This document shows, one piece after another, positions 21,591-32,730 of a stretch of DNA of 64,000 bases. The notes under the pieces are model-generated. The model ran no database searches, was not told where the DNA came from, and saw only the letters and a program-made list of their open reading frames with translations. The stretch is from the NCBI RefSeq assembly GCF_019175285.1, contig NC_056523.1, forward strand, positions 178,622,937-178,686,936, written 5' to 3'. Position 1 is the first letter of the stretch. Each line of letters opens with the position of its first letter. The stretch comes from Sceloporus undulatus. Taxonomy: Eukaryota; Chordata; Lepidosauria; Squamata; Phrynosomatidae. The position numbers and the translations under genes are program-made.

Positions 21591-23010
21591 TTTCCTTTTG
21601 CACCCTCGTTTGGTAATTTTCCAGCTTTTGTGTTGTTTTCTCTCACATTCTAAGCAGTTATTATGCCTCTCATTGATGCTCCATTACTGGCAGTAAGTGC
21701 TGGAAGTTAAAATGTGCTGATGTTTTCAGAGCTTTTGACTTAGGCCTCGGACTCCACAACCTTGAAGTATGTGGTCAATTGGACTTATTTTGCTCTGGTA
21801 ATAAAATCTACCAAATTGATCCCTTGTGGGCGGTGATCACACAGCAATTTTAGCTGAGTCTGGTCTCCCTTTGGGAATTCCTTGACATAGCTAACATGGT
21901 TGCTTAGTACTGTAGTTCCAAAGAGTGAACTAAATTACCTTTGCTGAAGTGAAATGGCCCAGTGGACACAGAGACTCCTGAGAGTTAGGCTATAGCATCC
22001 CCTGCAGGAAAGAGCATGCTCTGCCACAGGCAGAAATTATGTTCATAATACCTCACAAATGTAGTGTGGCACCTTCTCCGAGGCTGACTTACTCCTGGCA
22101 TAGTATGTGGAAGGCTTTCATTATAACAAAGGACGTTTCATCAAGGGAGGAGAAGAAGGAAGAAAGAAAAAAAGAAAAAGATAATCTTGTGCAGATACAG
22201 AGATAGCAGATTTGCATTCTATTGCACTGGAATGGACAGATTGGTTACTATAACAGATGATTTGGATTGTAGCCGTGGCTGTTAAAGTAGAAGCATAAAG
22301 TTATAATCACACTATATAACCACACTATAATTGTACACTGTGAAAAGCCTATAGTACTGTATAAAGTTCAGCCAGGTGGAACTATGCCACATCACCACCA
22401 TCATAAGTCTAATTTACTTCTACGTGGATTTTTTTTATAATTGCTATAGATGTTGGTATTTTCTACAGGCCTTGCACAATACCAATCACATTCCCCAAAC
22501 TCACCTTTTACCTGATGACGGCTCTCCAACATGGCCAGAGAAACATTTAGTTATGTTACAGTAGCTGGACGCACAGTGACAAGGTATAATCCACAACCCA
22601 GATGTCCTTCTGCGGTCTGGGAGGATGATGTCAATGCTATTTATCCAGCCACAGGAATATAGCTGGATTCTTCTTTACTATCTCTCACTTGCCACTGAGC
22701 AATAAATAGCTGGTGGAGGAGGACTGCAGCAGATAAAAAGCATTCTTATAAATTGACAAAACCAAAGAGGTTTGGGTGTTTCATACAGTTGAGGATCTTG
22801 CAGCTCCATTTATAACACTAATGTTTTGTTTTGTTTTAAAAAAAATCCATTTTTAATTATTTCCTGAGTAAAGTATACTCAGAAATTGAGTATGGAAAAC
22901 TGTAAATTATTTCCTGAAATTATTTCACGTAATAACTATTGTATAATTATTTCCTGAGTAAATTGTAAATATATCAAATTTTATACTTTTATACTGAGTC
23001 AAGTTATAGA
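21591..23010. other. 1.4 kb without recognised gene or repeat
   Basis: One of the longest repeat-free blocks in the window. Contains a GAAA-rich tract at 22146-22180. No coding signal. It could hold regulatory DNA but shows no specific motif cluster. Confidence 0.5.
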
Positions 23011-23345
23011 TACAGGTTGAGTCTCACTTATTCGAAATGCTTGTGTTTTGGATTTTGGGGTTTTTTTTTATTTTGGAATATCTGAATTTACATACATATA
23101 CAGTACATAATCTTGGAGATGGAACCCAAGTCTAAACACCAAATTCATTTATGTTTCATATATACCTTAGATGCATAGCCTGAAGGTAATTCTATACAAT
23201 ATTTTAAACATTTTTTTTCATGGAACAAAATTTATGTACATTGTGGACAGCCAAGTTGGCACTATCTCAGCCACCCATGGAAAAAGTTACGGTTTTTGGA
23301 ATATTTCAGATTTCAAAGACCTGGGTAAGGAAGACTCAACCTGTA
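23011..23345 (+). mobile_element. Tigger-like MITE with CAGGTTGAGTCTC ends
   Basis: Left ACAGGTTGAGTCTCACTTA; right GGAAGACTCAACCTGTA; inner TCAGCCACCCATGGAAAAAG. Full-length representative of the family found torn at 39597-41276 and at 48455-48710. TA at both ends. Confidence 0.75.
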
Positions 23346-23399
23346 GTGATTTTAGGTTCCTAAAGTAACAAGATGGCTTTCAATCTGTAAATGATGCTA

Positions 23400-23404
<5 letters not shown>

Positions 23405-23440
<36 letters not shown>
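23405..23440. repeat. (CA)n microsatellite
   Basis: Eighteen CA units. Confidence 0.98.
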
Positions 23441-23443
<3 letters not shown>

Positions 23444-23659
23444 CACATTTTCCTTTAAAAAATTATATCCCCCCCTCCACTTTTTTCACAGTTTCAGAAT
23501 TTCTAAAAATTCATATCTCTAGTTTCCTTTCAGGCTTAGCTGACTATGGGCTGATAGACTCTCACTGTATTTGTTATTTGCTTATATATGTACACTCAAG
23601 TGTAGACATACCTCATCAAGCATGAAAAGCAAATTCCAATACAACATGATTTCTCATAT

Positions 23660-23662
<3 letters not shown>

Positions 23663-23704
<42 letters not shown>
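23663..23704. repeat. (GA)n microsatellite with a short GATA start
   Basis: GATAGATAGA then pure GA run. Confidence 0.95.
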
Positions 23705-23708
<4 letters not shown>

Positions 23709-23778
23709 ATTCCAAGAAAATAATCAGGAAAGGAACAGATTTACATTCCTGCCTCTGAATGTTTCAAAGGAACATGTT

Positions 23779-23895
23779 AGTGAGTGTAGTGTAGTGGTTA
23801 GAGTGTTGGACAGTCTTGGGAGCATGAAATTCTAATTCTGTGCCATGAAATTCATCAGGTAACCTTAGGTCCACACAATCCCTCTCAGACTGACC
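23779..23895 (+). mobile_element. tRNA-SINE, 5' half only
   Basis: GTGTAGTGTAGTGGTTAGAG head and a degraded body; no tail. Confidence 0.6.
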
Positions 23896-24239
23896 TACGT
23901 CAGGAGCTCTAACCTTGTTGGTGGATGTCAAAATCCTCATACCTGGGTGAAGCCTGAGATGGCTGTATCAAGAAGCAGAGCCCAGTGAGATTAATTAAAA
24001 CCAGGGGTTGGTCCTGTGGGAAAGAAGTGTATCTATCAAAAAGCTGAGTTTTATAATGGGGGGAGGGCTGCCTTTGCTTTTGTGGCTGTTCTCTGAATCT
24101 CAAAAAACAAAACAGAAATGCATACACATGCACACATGTACACACACACAAACACAGGCCCCAGAAATCTCACCAGTGCCAACCACTCAGGGCCAGGAGG
24201 AGCAGGCAAAGTACCTGGGCTGAACAGAGACGATCAGTG

Positions 24240-24540
24240 AGACAAACTCTCAGAAGAAAGTCCTCTATTTATGAAGCAAATGTAGACTGAGTTTTCTCTC
24301 TCCACCTTCTTCTTCTCCCATCCACCCCGCACCCCCACCCTTTTCCCGGCACGAGCCCTGTCTGCTGGCCCCCCTTGGGCAGCTTTGATTCAGGTTGGGT
24401 TTGAAGATCAAGTGAACCAAAAGGTAAATTCGGGTCCTTTGATCTGCAAACACAAGTGTCTTCATTTCCATGTTTGATTTTTCATATCTTTCTGAACTGA
24501 AAAGGTGCCAGTACATCAGTGCTCACCTTGCACAGGAAGA
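24240..24540. promoter_or_regulatory. non-repetitive block with two TCF/LEF-type motifs
   Basis: CTTTGATT at 24383-24390 and CTTTGATC at 24437-24444 (the second fits CTTTGWWS) lie about 55 bp apart in repeat-free DNA. Candidate only. Confidence 0.25.
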
Positions 24541-25260
24541 GGCGGCAGAAATCCACAGGGAGTTTGGGGGGGGGACCATGGAGGCATATGGTGTGTGCAG
24601 TGGGAGAACACACCACTGAGGATCACACATCATCCAGTCAAGGAGCTTTCCACTTGCAAAAGACATGGCCACATTATTGGAAGCAACACAATTCCCCTCT
24701 CTGCTATATTAAATGCCCATATTGTGCCTGCTCTCTCCTCCCCTTTGGCACACACTTTGACCCCCCCCCCACTTTGACACACATGCACATGCACACAAAC
24801 ACAACTATGTGGCACATGCAGCACACTGCACAGTACCAACATTTATGCCATGCATATCAAGTGCAAAAGCTCATTAATTTGTTAGCAGTTCCTGACAGTT
24901 TTGAAGAAGTTATTCCAGACCTAATTCATTTTGATTTGCGAACACTGGCACACAAAATTCAACACACACCTCAAGGCCATTTTGCAGGCTGAGGTCAAAC
25001 ATCAAATATCAGTCATCCTTCATCCCAGTCCAGGAGTACTGTATCTACCAGCTCTAACATTAAAAATATACTTGTAGCAAAGGAAATAACTAACAGTTTG
25101 GTGCCCTTGCCCGATATCCAAAATCTGCTGCCTGAAATGCTCAACAGTAGGACTGGTCCTAACACACCTGTAGAACACACCAATATGACACACCACATAT
25201 TCCATACAATATAGTTATGTACGTCTGTACATATACAGTGTAAAGTCAGTGCCTCTATTA
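24541..25260. other. no gene; CA-rich in part
   Basis: CACACATGCACATGCACAC-type low complexity at 24775-24805. The 157-codon open frame across 24519-24992 has no recognisable domain. Confidence 0.45.
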
Positions 25261-25499
25261 CGTAGAGTGTTGCATAGTGGTTTGAGTGTTTGACTATGAC
25301 TCTGGAGACTAGCATTTGAATCCCAGCTCAGCTATGGAAACCCACTGGCTGACTTTGGGCAAGTCACACCCTTTCAGCCTCAGAAGATGGCAACACCAAA
25401 CCCCCTCTGAAGAAATTTTCCAAGAAAACCACATGATAAGGCTAGTCTTAGGGTCACCATGAGTTGGAAATAACTTGAAGGCACACAACACCACCACAG
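25261..25499 (+). mobile_element. tRNA-SINE, full length
   Basis: Head TTGCATAGTGGTTTGAGTG, B-box-like TTTGAATCCCAG, tail GGAAATAACTTGAAGGCACA. Confidence 0.9.
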
Positions 25500-25502
25500 T
25501 GA

Positions 25503-25548
25503 AATAGCAGAGTTCCTGCATGGCAGGGGGTTGGACTGGATGACAAAT
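25503..25548 (+). mobile_element. CR1 3'-end scrap
   Basis: GTTCCTGCATGGCAGGGGGT and GGACTGGATGAC only. Confidence 0.6.
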
Positions 25549-25567
25549 CTGTATGATGAGGAAACCA

Positions 25568-25782
25568 AGGACCCATTCACACTACATAATTATAGCAATA
25601 TTATTCTACTTCAACTATTATTGCAATATCCTGTGGGATCCTGGGATGGGCAGCTGATGGTGAGGTCTTCAAAGTCCTCAGGCAGGGAGCTTCTGTGACA
25701 CCTCTGACCAAACTGCAAACCCCTGACACCATAGGATGCAGGCATGGCAGTCAAAGTGGAACCAGTTCTATAGTTAGAATGG
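25568..25782. mobile_element. palindromic MITE, GGCTGCATCC family, diverged
   Basis: CCATTCACACTACATAATTA on the left and GGCAGTCAAAGTGGAACC on the right, with the TCCTGGGATGGGC centre. Confidence 0.55.
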
Positions 25783-25857
25783 GCGCCTGGATTGATTTTG
25801 AACTTCTCAACTTTTCTTTCTATCCCATTCTCTCTCTCCTCATCACAGGGATCAGAG

Positions 25858-26063
25858 GCCATTTGTGTGTGTATGTGCCTTGAAGTTGCCTATTGACTTA
25901 TGGTGACCCCATGAATTTCTTTGGATTTTCTTAAGCAAGGAATACTCAGAGATGGTTTTGCCAGTTCCTTCCTCTGAAATGTAGCCCACAGCAACTGGGA
26001 TTCTTTGGCTTACACTGCTTAGCTTTCAAGATCAGACAGGATCTGGTGCCTATAGGGTTGCTT
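25858..26063 (-). mobile_element. 5S-rRNA-derived SINE
   Basis: BovB-like tail complement GTGCCTTGAAGTTGCCTATT, body GTTTTGCCAGTTCCTTCCTC, then TAGCTTTCAAGATCAGACAG, the complement of the 5S internal promoter region. Part of the head is deleted. Confidence 0.85.
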
Positions 26064-26075
26064 ACATCAGGATTA

Positions 26076-26312
26076 AGGGCCCAAACAGACAGGCCAAAAT
26101 AAAGCTGCTTCACGTTACTTTGGAGGTATGCTGTTTAAATGACACATGCATCTTAAGAGGCCAGGAGCTGCACCAAAGCTGCGCTCCAGTTCTTAGGGCT
26201 GGAATGTGGCTTTGGTTTAGCTTCCAGCCTCTTAGGATGCACGCATCATTTAAACAGCATACCTCCAAAGTGACCCAAAGCAGGTTTATTTTGGCCTGTC
26301 TGTTTGGGCCCT
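26076..26312. mobile_element. long-palindrome MITE, AGGGCCCAAACAGAC ends (PIF/Harbinger-like)
   Basis: Perfect outer repeats AGGGCCCAAACAGACAGGCC with TTA on both sides (26073-26075, 26313-26315), a target typical of PIF/Harbinger. The interior matches 20984-21216. Confidence 0.85.
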
Positions 26313-26439
26313 TTAATAGTCAAATTAAGTCTCTGAACCTGGCTACTTTGCTGGCATTCACCCCTTTCTTCAAGCCGTGAAAGAAGAAATAATCAAAAAA
26401 TGCAGAAGGTGATTTCTGTGCTTATAATATCTAGGTCCT

Positions 26440-26880
26440 GTTTTTGCTACTAGAAGTGAATGAAACTACATGCGAAAGGGATCTGGGAGTCCAAGTAGAC
26501 CACAAGTTGAACATGACTCAACAGTGTGACGCAGCAGCTAAAAAGGCCAATGCAATTTTAGGCTGCATCAATAAAAGTATAGTGTCTAGATCAAGGGAAG
26601 TAATAGTGCCACTATATTCTGCTCTAGTCAGGCCCCACCTGGAATACTGTGTTCAGTTCTGGGCACCACAATTTAAAAAGGATGTGGAGAGTGGAAAGAG
26701 TGGAGAAACTGGAGCATGTCCAAAGGAGAGCGACTAAAATGGTGAAGGGTCTGGAAACCATGCCCTATGAGGAATGACTTAGGGAGCTGGGGATGTTTAG
26801 CCTGGACAAGAGAAGGTTAAGAGGTGATGTGATAGCCCTGTTTAAATATTTGAAGGGATGATTCTATGATTCTAAGTCAC
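26440..26880 (+). mobile_element. CR1 LINE, ORF2 C-terminal fragment
   Basis: Encodes [20 protein letters not shown], then [20 protein letters not shown], the conserved C-terminal part of the CR1 reverse transcriptase, for about 90 codons before the frame breaks in the [17 protein letters not shown] region. Ends with a short ATTCTATGATTCTA tail after an internal 3' deletion. Confidence 0.93.
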
Positions 26881-27045
26881 AGACCGATCAATTTCCATCA
26901 GTCTACCTCTTAAATACTATTTATAATACACATTTATTTATTTACCATATATACTCATTTGCAAGTCAACCTCAAGTACAAGTCAAGGGCAGGTTTAGGT
27001 GCCAAATTATGGATTTAGATATAACTCCTGGATATGCCCAGGAAT

Positions 27046-27241
27046 CACTCACTGATTCAGTCATCCACAGCCAGAAAATACTCAAAAATAATACCAATTC
27101 CAAAAGCAAACCTTGTTTTTGCCATTTTATATATGGGGCACCATTTCACTATGCCATTGTATTTAATAGGACTTAAGCATCCACGGTGTCCATGGAAGGT
27201 CCTGGAACCAAATCCCAGCAGATACCAAGGACTCACTGTAC
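27046..27241 (-). mobile_element. Tigger-like MITE
   Basis: CTGATTCAGTCATCCACAG to ACCAAGGACTCACTGTA. Followed by a 50-bp spacer and a SINE in the same order as at 45886-46366. Confidence 0.75.
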
Positions 27242-27303
27242 AATTTTTAAGGTGCTATGTAGGATTGGATCCAGGCTTAATCATACTTAGAACAGAACTG
27301 TGG

Positions 27304-27521
27304 AGCCAGCATGGCATAGTGGTTTGAGTGTTGGACTACGACTCTGGAGACCAGGGTTTGATTCCCAGCTTGGTCATGAAACCTTGTACAAATCACATGC
27401 TCTCAGCCTCAGGAGAAGGCAATGGCAAACCTCCTCTGAACAAATCTTGCCAAGAAAAACCCCATTATAGATTGGCCTTAGGGTCGCCATAAGTTGGGAT
27501 AGACTTGAAGGCACACAACAC
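27304..27521 (+). mobile_element. tRNA-SINE
   Basis: GCCAGCATGGCATAGTGG head, GGGTTTGATTCCC B box, tail GTTGGGATAGACTTGAAGGC. Lacks the CCCACTGGGTGACC block, as does the 46154 copy. Confidence 0.92.
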
Positions 27522-27875
27522 TCATACACCAAATGATGTAAAGGATGAAACAAAGGAAGACAATGCCAAAAAACAAAATTCCAGCAAGCAAAACTCTTTG
27601 TGTTCACCTTAAAGGCTACATGGATCAGGAGGGAACTATGGTGGACAGTGGGTGTGCAAAGTGTGGAGGAGGTGACCAGGCATGGATGAGGCTAAGAAAA
27701 CACAGACGTCAAAAAGGATGAAAAGGCAAGAATTAAGGTACAGTATTAACTCTTATCTACTCTTATGGTATTAACTCTCACCTCTTTCTCTGAGCAGAGT
27801 GGTGAAAGGTGAGCGCAAAGTTCATCTTGGCAGAACCAAAACAAGTCCTGCCCCCCTTTACTCTCTCGGCATTCA

Positions 27876-27990
27876 TTTGAGGGGAACTGAGGCTGAGAGA
27901 GTGTTACTTGCCCAAGATCACCCAGTGGGTTACATGGCTGAACTGGGAATCGAATGCTGGTCTCCAGAGGCATAGTCCAACACTCAAACA
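27876..27990 (-). mobile_element. tRNA-SINE, head half
   Basis: GAGGCTGAGAGAGTGTTACT to ATAGTCCAACACTCAAAC; no tail. Confidence 0.85.
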
Positions 27991-28293
27991 CATGAGTATA
28001 TATGGTAAGCAAACAAACATATAAATAATACTTGCTATAATGTAAACAAGACCTCCACAACGGAAGGAGTTCTAAGTCTTAAAATCTTCAGAGTAGTGCA
28101 TTCTAACCTCTAGTCACCAGAGACCCAGATGGTCTTTTTACCAGCTGCAGCCATTCCTGGAGAGAGGCACTCTTCATGCTTGGGGAACCTCCTGCATAGA
28201 CTGCTGAGTTATCCCTGGGGCTGCCCATTAAAATGACTCAGAAGCAGAAGTAGTGCAGAATTCGAATGGCTACTAAAGCAAGATGTAATGACT

Positions 28294-28471
28294 CAGGGAC
28301 ATAGCCAGTATTTTAGGAAGGGGGGGGAGGGTCCAGACTAAGTGCCACCATTATAATGGGGCTTGGGTGCGGCGGTGCAGCAGCACGCACCATTCATTTT
28401 TCTAATGGAAGGGGTTCTAAGTCTTAAAATCTTCAGAGCCCAAGAACCCCCCCCCCTTGGCTACATCCCTG
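28294..28471. mobile_element. MITE with CAGGGACATAGCC ends, altered centre
   Basis: CAGGGACATAGCCAG and GGCTACATCCCTG ends, flanks AATGACT and AATGGCT. Compared with 3195-3351 its right centre is replaced by a copy of sequence from 28062-28093. Confidence 0.75.
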
Positions 28472-28473
28472 AA

Positions 28474-28691
28474 TGGCTTGAGTATTGGGTTAGGACTCTG
28501 AAGACCAGGGTTTGTGTTCCAGCTTGGCCATGAAACCCACTGGGTGATCTTGGACAAGTCCCATTCTCTCAGCCTCAGGGGAAATCAATGGCAAACCTCC
28601 TCTGAACAAATCATGCCAAGAAAACCCCATGACAGGGTTGCCTTAGGGTCGCCATAAATCAGAAATGACTTGAAGACAACAACAACAAACT
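28474..28691 (+). mobile_element. tRNA-SINE, 5' end cut by the adjoining MITE
   Basis: GGCTTGAGTATTGGGTTAGG head, BovB-like tail AATCAGAAATGACTTGAAGA, (CAA)n end. Confidence 0.9.
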
Positions 28692-28884
28692 AAAGCAAGG
28701 TTTGCTCACTTCACACCGATTTTCACTGAACTACAAATGCTGTCTATTTTTTTCTGGGTTTAATTTAAGGAGTTGGTGCTCACCTTGGGATCTAGCTCCA
28801 ATATGCATTAGATCTTCAGAAGAGGTCCTTTCCTATTATCTTGTACAGCATGTCCCTGCAAAAGAGTAACATCCTTTTGACATT

Positions 28885-28920
<36 letters not shown>

Positions 28921-29157
28921 CTGGGTTAGTACTTTGTTTTTGCTTTTGCCAAATGGCTTAAGTGGTAATACTTCTTTTGCCTGTTTGAGTTATTTTCTGA
29001 TTGTTCTAGTTGTTACTAATACTAATCTCAACATTATTAACTTTGTGTTTTTCTACACCACCCCAGAATCTACTGAGTGAAGGGCTGTAGAGCAATAATT
29101 AAAACAGATAAACAAAACTTCTACACAAATGTATAAACAGTATTGTAAATGGATCAT
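28692..29157. other. no gene; contains a (CT)n microsatellite
   Basis: CT run at 28889-28917. The nearby 79-codon open frame runs through the microsatellite and is not supported. Confidence 0.5.
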
Positions 29158-29350
29158 GTTGTTGTTGCTGTGTGCTGTCAAGTCATTTCTGACTTATGGT
29201 GACTTATGACTCATGAGGTTTTCTTGGCAAGATTTGTTCAGAGGAGGTTTACCATTGCCTTCCCCTGAAGCTGAGAAAGAGTGATTTGCTGGGAATCAAA
29301 CCCTGGTCTCCTGAGTCATAGTCCAGCACTCAAAACATTACATCACACTG
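29158..29350 (-). mobile_element. tRNA-SINE, internally deleted
   Basis: TGTTGTTGCTGTGTGCTGTC to CAAAACATTACATCACACTG. Confidence 0.88.
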
Positions 29351-29934
29351 TGGAGATTATCACATGGGGGACGGGACGTCATTATCCCATCCCTGTCCCG
29401 TCCTTTCCATACAATCTCAAATCTCAAATGGATCATTAATGAATCTCAGATGGATCATTATTATACCATATTATTTTTGAAAAGAAAAGGCAGAGTTTGA
29501 AAAACAGAAGAAAACATGGGGGGTATACTTTTTGGATTACTAGTCCCTGCAGTATTTGGCCAAGATAGCAAGTGAGAACTCTGGGGTTGATCGTCAAAAA
29601 AGATAAATTTTCTCAGCTCTGAAAATTAAAACAAAAAATCAAGTTAAATGTACCAAGTTAAACTAAATCCAGGGCCCAAAATTTTTGGTAACTTTGTAAA
29701 AGAGTTTCTGTTGTTAAATCAGATTCAGCATTCTCCAGAAAGAGGCAAAGTTGGACGCATGTGCCAGTGTTCTGTTACACTTAGCATGGATGGCTAGGGT
29801 CATCACTTCAGTAGCATCCTATCACTGTTACAGGGGAAAGACCACCAAAAATCAAAAATCAAAACAGCTAAAAGTTATGAATCAAACTTGTAGTCAAATT
29901 CATAGCAGACTACAATAGCTAGGGTGAAGGTCTA
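29351..29934. other. no gene or repeat recognised
   Basis: Includes the short self-complementary stretch GACGGGACGTCATTATCCC near 29371. Confidence 0.45.
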
Positions 29935-29940
29935 ATGACA

Positions 29941-30248
29941 CATACCTTCCAACTGTCCTGATGTGGCAGGCACAGTCCCAGCAACTGTTGCCCCGCTATT
30001 TCAACTGCCTTTAATGTCTCAGATTCTCTCTCCTCCTCCCACTTTCCCCTTTTGTCCTTACCACAGTTGCTGCAAATTATATTCAGAAGGAACTCAGGGA
30101 GAAAAGGATAGGAGGGGTCAGAATCTTGCCCTGTCACAGCCTCTTCTAGCCTTGTCTGTTCTTCCTCATTAATAACATTTCCCATCTTGGCTACACTCTG
30201 GTGTTGCTTGACCACACTTGTTTCTTTTGTGAGATGTTGGAGGGTATG
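29941..30248 (+). mobile_element. CATACC MITE, full length
   Basis: CATACCTTCCAACTGTCCTG to GAGATGTTGGAGGGTATG, flanked by a perfect ATGACA duplication (29935-29940, 30249-30254). Confidence 0.88.
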
Positions 30249-30324
30249 ATGACATTCTCAAACTGATGTTAAGCATAGCAGCTATGATATACGTGTGTAC
30301 ATCTCCCATGATTTGGGAGATCTA

Positions 30325-30517
30325 AGGCTGCATCTGCAGTTTAACCCCAATTTAACTGCCACAGCTCAGTGCTATGGAATCCTGGGGTTTGTAGTTTGTT
30401 GTGGCACCAGAACTCTCAGCCAGAGAAGGCTAAATAGCGCACAAAACTGCAAATCCCAATATTCAATTGCATTGAGCCATGGCAGTTAAATATTTATGCA
30501 GTGCAGGTGCAACCCCA
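30325..30517. mobile_element. palindromic MITE, GGCTGCATCC family
   Basis: GGCTGCATCTGCAGTTTAAC to AGTGCAGGTGCAACC, with the GGAATCCTGGGGTTTGTAG palindrome arms. Confidence 0.8.
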
Positions 30518-31262
30518 GGGTCTGAATCTCACTAGGGCATGCAAAATTTGGTTATTCACTGTTCTCTCAGACTCTGCTCTCTATCTATACAAATAACTAT
30601 CTCATCCATTATGAGACAGTTACACACCTACAATGGTTGTTGAAGCAATGTATGCCAAGCACTCTGAATCCTCAGCACTGCTACTGTAATAATCTAAGCA
30701 GGTCTGAAGTGGAAGAACATATTAAATATTTACATTTCAAAGACCCCCAAAATACTTTCCTTTGGGGCCTTGCTAATAACAGGATTATTTGTCTTAACAA
30801 AAAGAGAAAGAAGCAAGGAACTCTAGGTGGCAGGGCTCTAGGTGACTAGTGGCTTAGTTAACTATCCTGACACAAAAGAAAAGGCTCTGTATTGTAATGG
30901 CCCATTGCTTTGGGCAGAGGAGTCATTGATCTAGCCTGGGAAAGCCATTTGCACTTGGGGAAGACCACAGAAGGATGTTAATTAGAGCCTAATCTACATT
31001 CTTGCTGCAGGAAGCCAGTTTCCCCCATAAACACACACACACACACACAGATTTTATTTAGCTGGAAAATGAGATTATGGATGATCAGAATATACTTGGC
31101 AAGAAGGTATTGTTAAATCTGTAATTCTGTGAAAACATGGCATTGGGATTAATTCACATGCACATGAAACACTCCTAAATGAATACTTATTTCATTTTCA
31201 CAAGGGTGGGAAAACTTGCCTCCTCCCATGGTTGGTTGGATTGCAACCTTTGGCATCTCTGA
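30518..31262. other. no gene; short (CA)n at 31030-31050
   Basis: Nothing else supportable. Confidence 0.5.
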
Positions 31263-31540
31263 CTGAGAGCCACTGTAGTATAATGGTTTGAGCACTGGAC
31301 TACAACTCTGGAGACTAGGGTTCATGTCCCTGCTCACTCATGGAAACCCAACAGATTTTGCAATAGAGTAGAAAGACAGAAATAAAACTAATAATGTTGA
31401 CAGATTAGTAATGATCTGGAGCAAGTCACACTCTCTCAGCCTCAGAAGAAGGCAAGGGGAACCCACTCTGAACAAACTTTGGTGAGAAACCTCTATGATA
31501 GGGCATCCATAAACCAGAAATTATTTGAAAGCACACAAGG
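31263..31540 (+). mobile_element. tRNA-SINE with an internal insertion
   Basis: Head GAGCCACTGTAGTATAATGG, tail AACCAGAAATTATTTGAAAG. About 55 bp of extra DNA lies between AACCCAACAGATT and CAGATTAGTAATG, flanked by CAGATT repeats. Confidence 0.8.
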
Positions 31541-31713
31541 TTGCAAGTTCAAGACCAGCAAAAGGGCCAAAGCTCGACTCAGGCTTGCATCCTTCCGAGG
31601 AGGGAGCTAAAATGAGTACCCACTACCCAGACTGTTGGGGGCAAATTAGCTTACTTGCTGTTTCCTCTATGATCTTTGGAATAGCGGTATATAAATAAAA
31701 CAAATTATTATTA

Positions 31714-31760
<47 letters not shown>

Positions 31761-31762
31761 CA
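31541..31762 (+). mobile_element. SINE of a third type with an L2-like tail and (ATT)n
   Basis: GTTGCAAGTTCAAGACCAGC (tRNA-like B box), GCATCCTTCCGAGGAGGG, GGGGGCAAATTAGCTTACTT, then GCGGTATATAAATAAA and a long (ATT)n run. Confidence 0.7.
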
Positions 31763-31765
31763 ACA

Positions 31766-31852
31766 TCAACATATCTAACTATTGGCCCTATTGGCTGGGG
31801 TTTATGGGAGTTGGAGTGCAACATCTAGAGGGCTACAGTTTCTCCAACCCCT
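31766..31852. mobile_element. fragment of an AGTGGTTCCCAA-type hAT MITE
   Basis: GGTTTATGGGAGTTGGAGTG and ACATCTAGAGGGCTACAG. Confidence 0.45.
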
Positions 31853-31855
31853 GTA

Positions 31856-32462
31856 TTATTACATCAAAAATCAGACAAATACATGTATGCAAGGCATGCA
31901 TAAACTATCCAAAGATCATAGAGGAAACAGCAAGTTTTGCAAACACTTTCCACACAAAGGACACTTAGATAACACACAACAACAGACAGCACAGTGTACT
32001 AACACACTGATGTTTTAATGCACATTAACACTACTGGTCCCTGTCCCATTAAAATTTGTGAGATTCATTTCCACAGTCACTTCCTTTTCAGCTGAGTCTG
32101 TGCCGTTGCATGATCAGAAAGAGACAGAGAGAGGCCACAACTGAAATAGGGTGGAGGACACACATACATTAAAACGTTTATCTTCCTTAAGAAAAATCAC
32201 CAAGGAAGAAGAAAAGCAACCAGATACAGGCAAAAAAAATTCCCTCTGGTCTCCACTACCATCATTCTATGCCACATTATTATAAAAGGATATATACAGT
32301 ATTAGCTCTCCATTAGCAAGTGAACATTTTTCTTTTCTGACAAGCTTTTGGAATTTGGCTGCTAGGGCTTTTGATAGTGTGTAGCTTTGAAGATCCTAAT
32401 ATTTTTAATAAATTTGTTTTAATTGCTTTTAATTTCTATGGATAGTTTAACTGCATTTTAAT
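31856..32462. other. no gene or repeat recognised
   Basis: Nothing supportable. Confidence 0.5.
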
Positions 32463-32696
32463 ACAGTAGGTCCTTGGTATCTACTGGGGATTGGCTCCAG
32501 GACCCACTGTGGATACCAAAATCCGTGGATGCTCAAGTCCCATTAAATCCATTGGTGTGATGAAATGGTGTCCCTTATATAAAATGGCAAAATCAAGCTT
32601 TGCTTTTTGTAATGAATATGTTTTTGGAATATTTTCAAGCTGTGGATGATTGAATCTGTGGATAAAGAACCTGTGGATATGGAGGGCTAACTGTAA
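32463..32696 (+). mobile_element. Tigger-like MITE, full length
   Basis: ACAGTAGGTCCTTGGTATCT on the left and GGATATGGAGGGCTAACTGT on the right, with AAATCCATTGGTGTGATGAA inside. Confidence 0.8.
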
Positions 32697-32730
32697 TAAC
32701 TTTTTCAATGTTTTTTTTAAAAATATGTCA

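Larger units (their letters stand above)
26945..28007 (+). mobile_element. CTGTATATACTCG MITE carrying several insertions
   Basis: Left CATATATACTCATTTGCAAG, right ATGAGTATATATGG. The interior GATGAAACAAAGGAAGACAA is shared with 60113 on. It contains a Tigger-like MITE, a full tRNA-SINE and a SINE head fragment. Confidence 0.65.

Noticed and set aside
24519-24992. 157-codon open frame
   Set aside because: Crosses CA-rich low complexity and a poly-C run; no domain.
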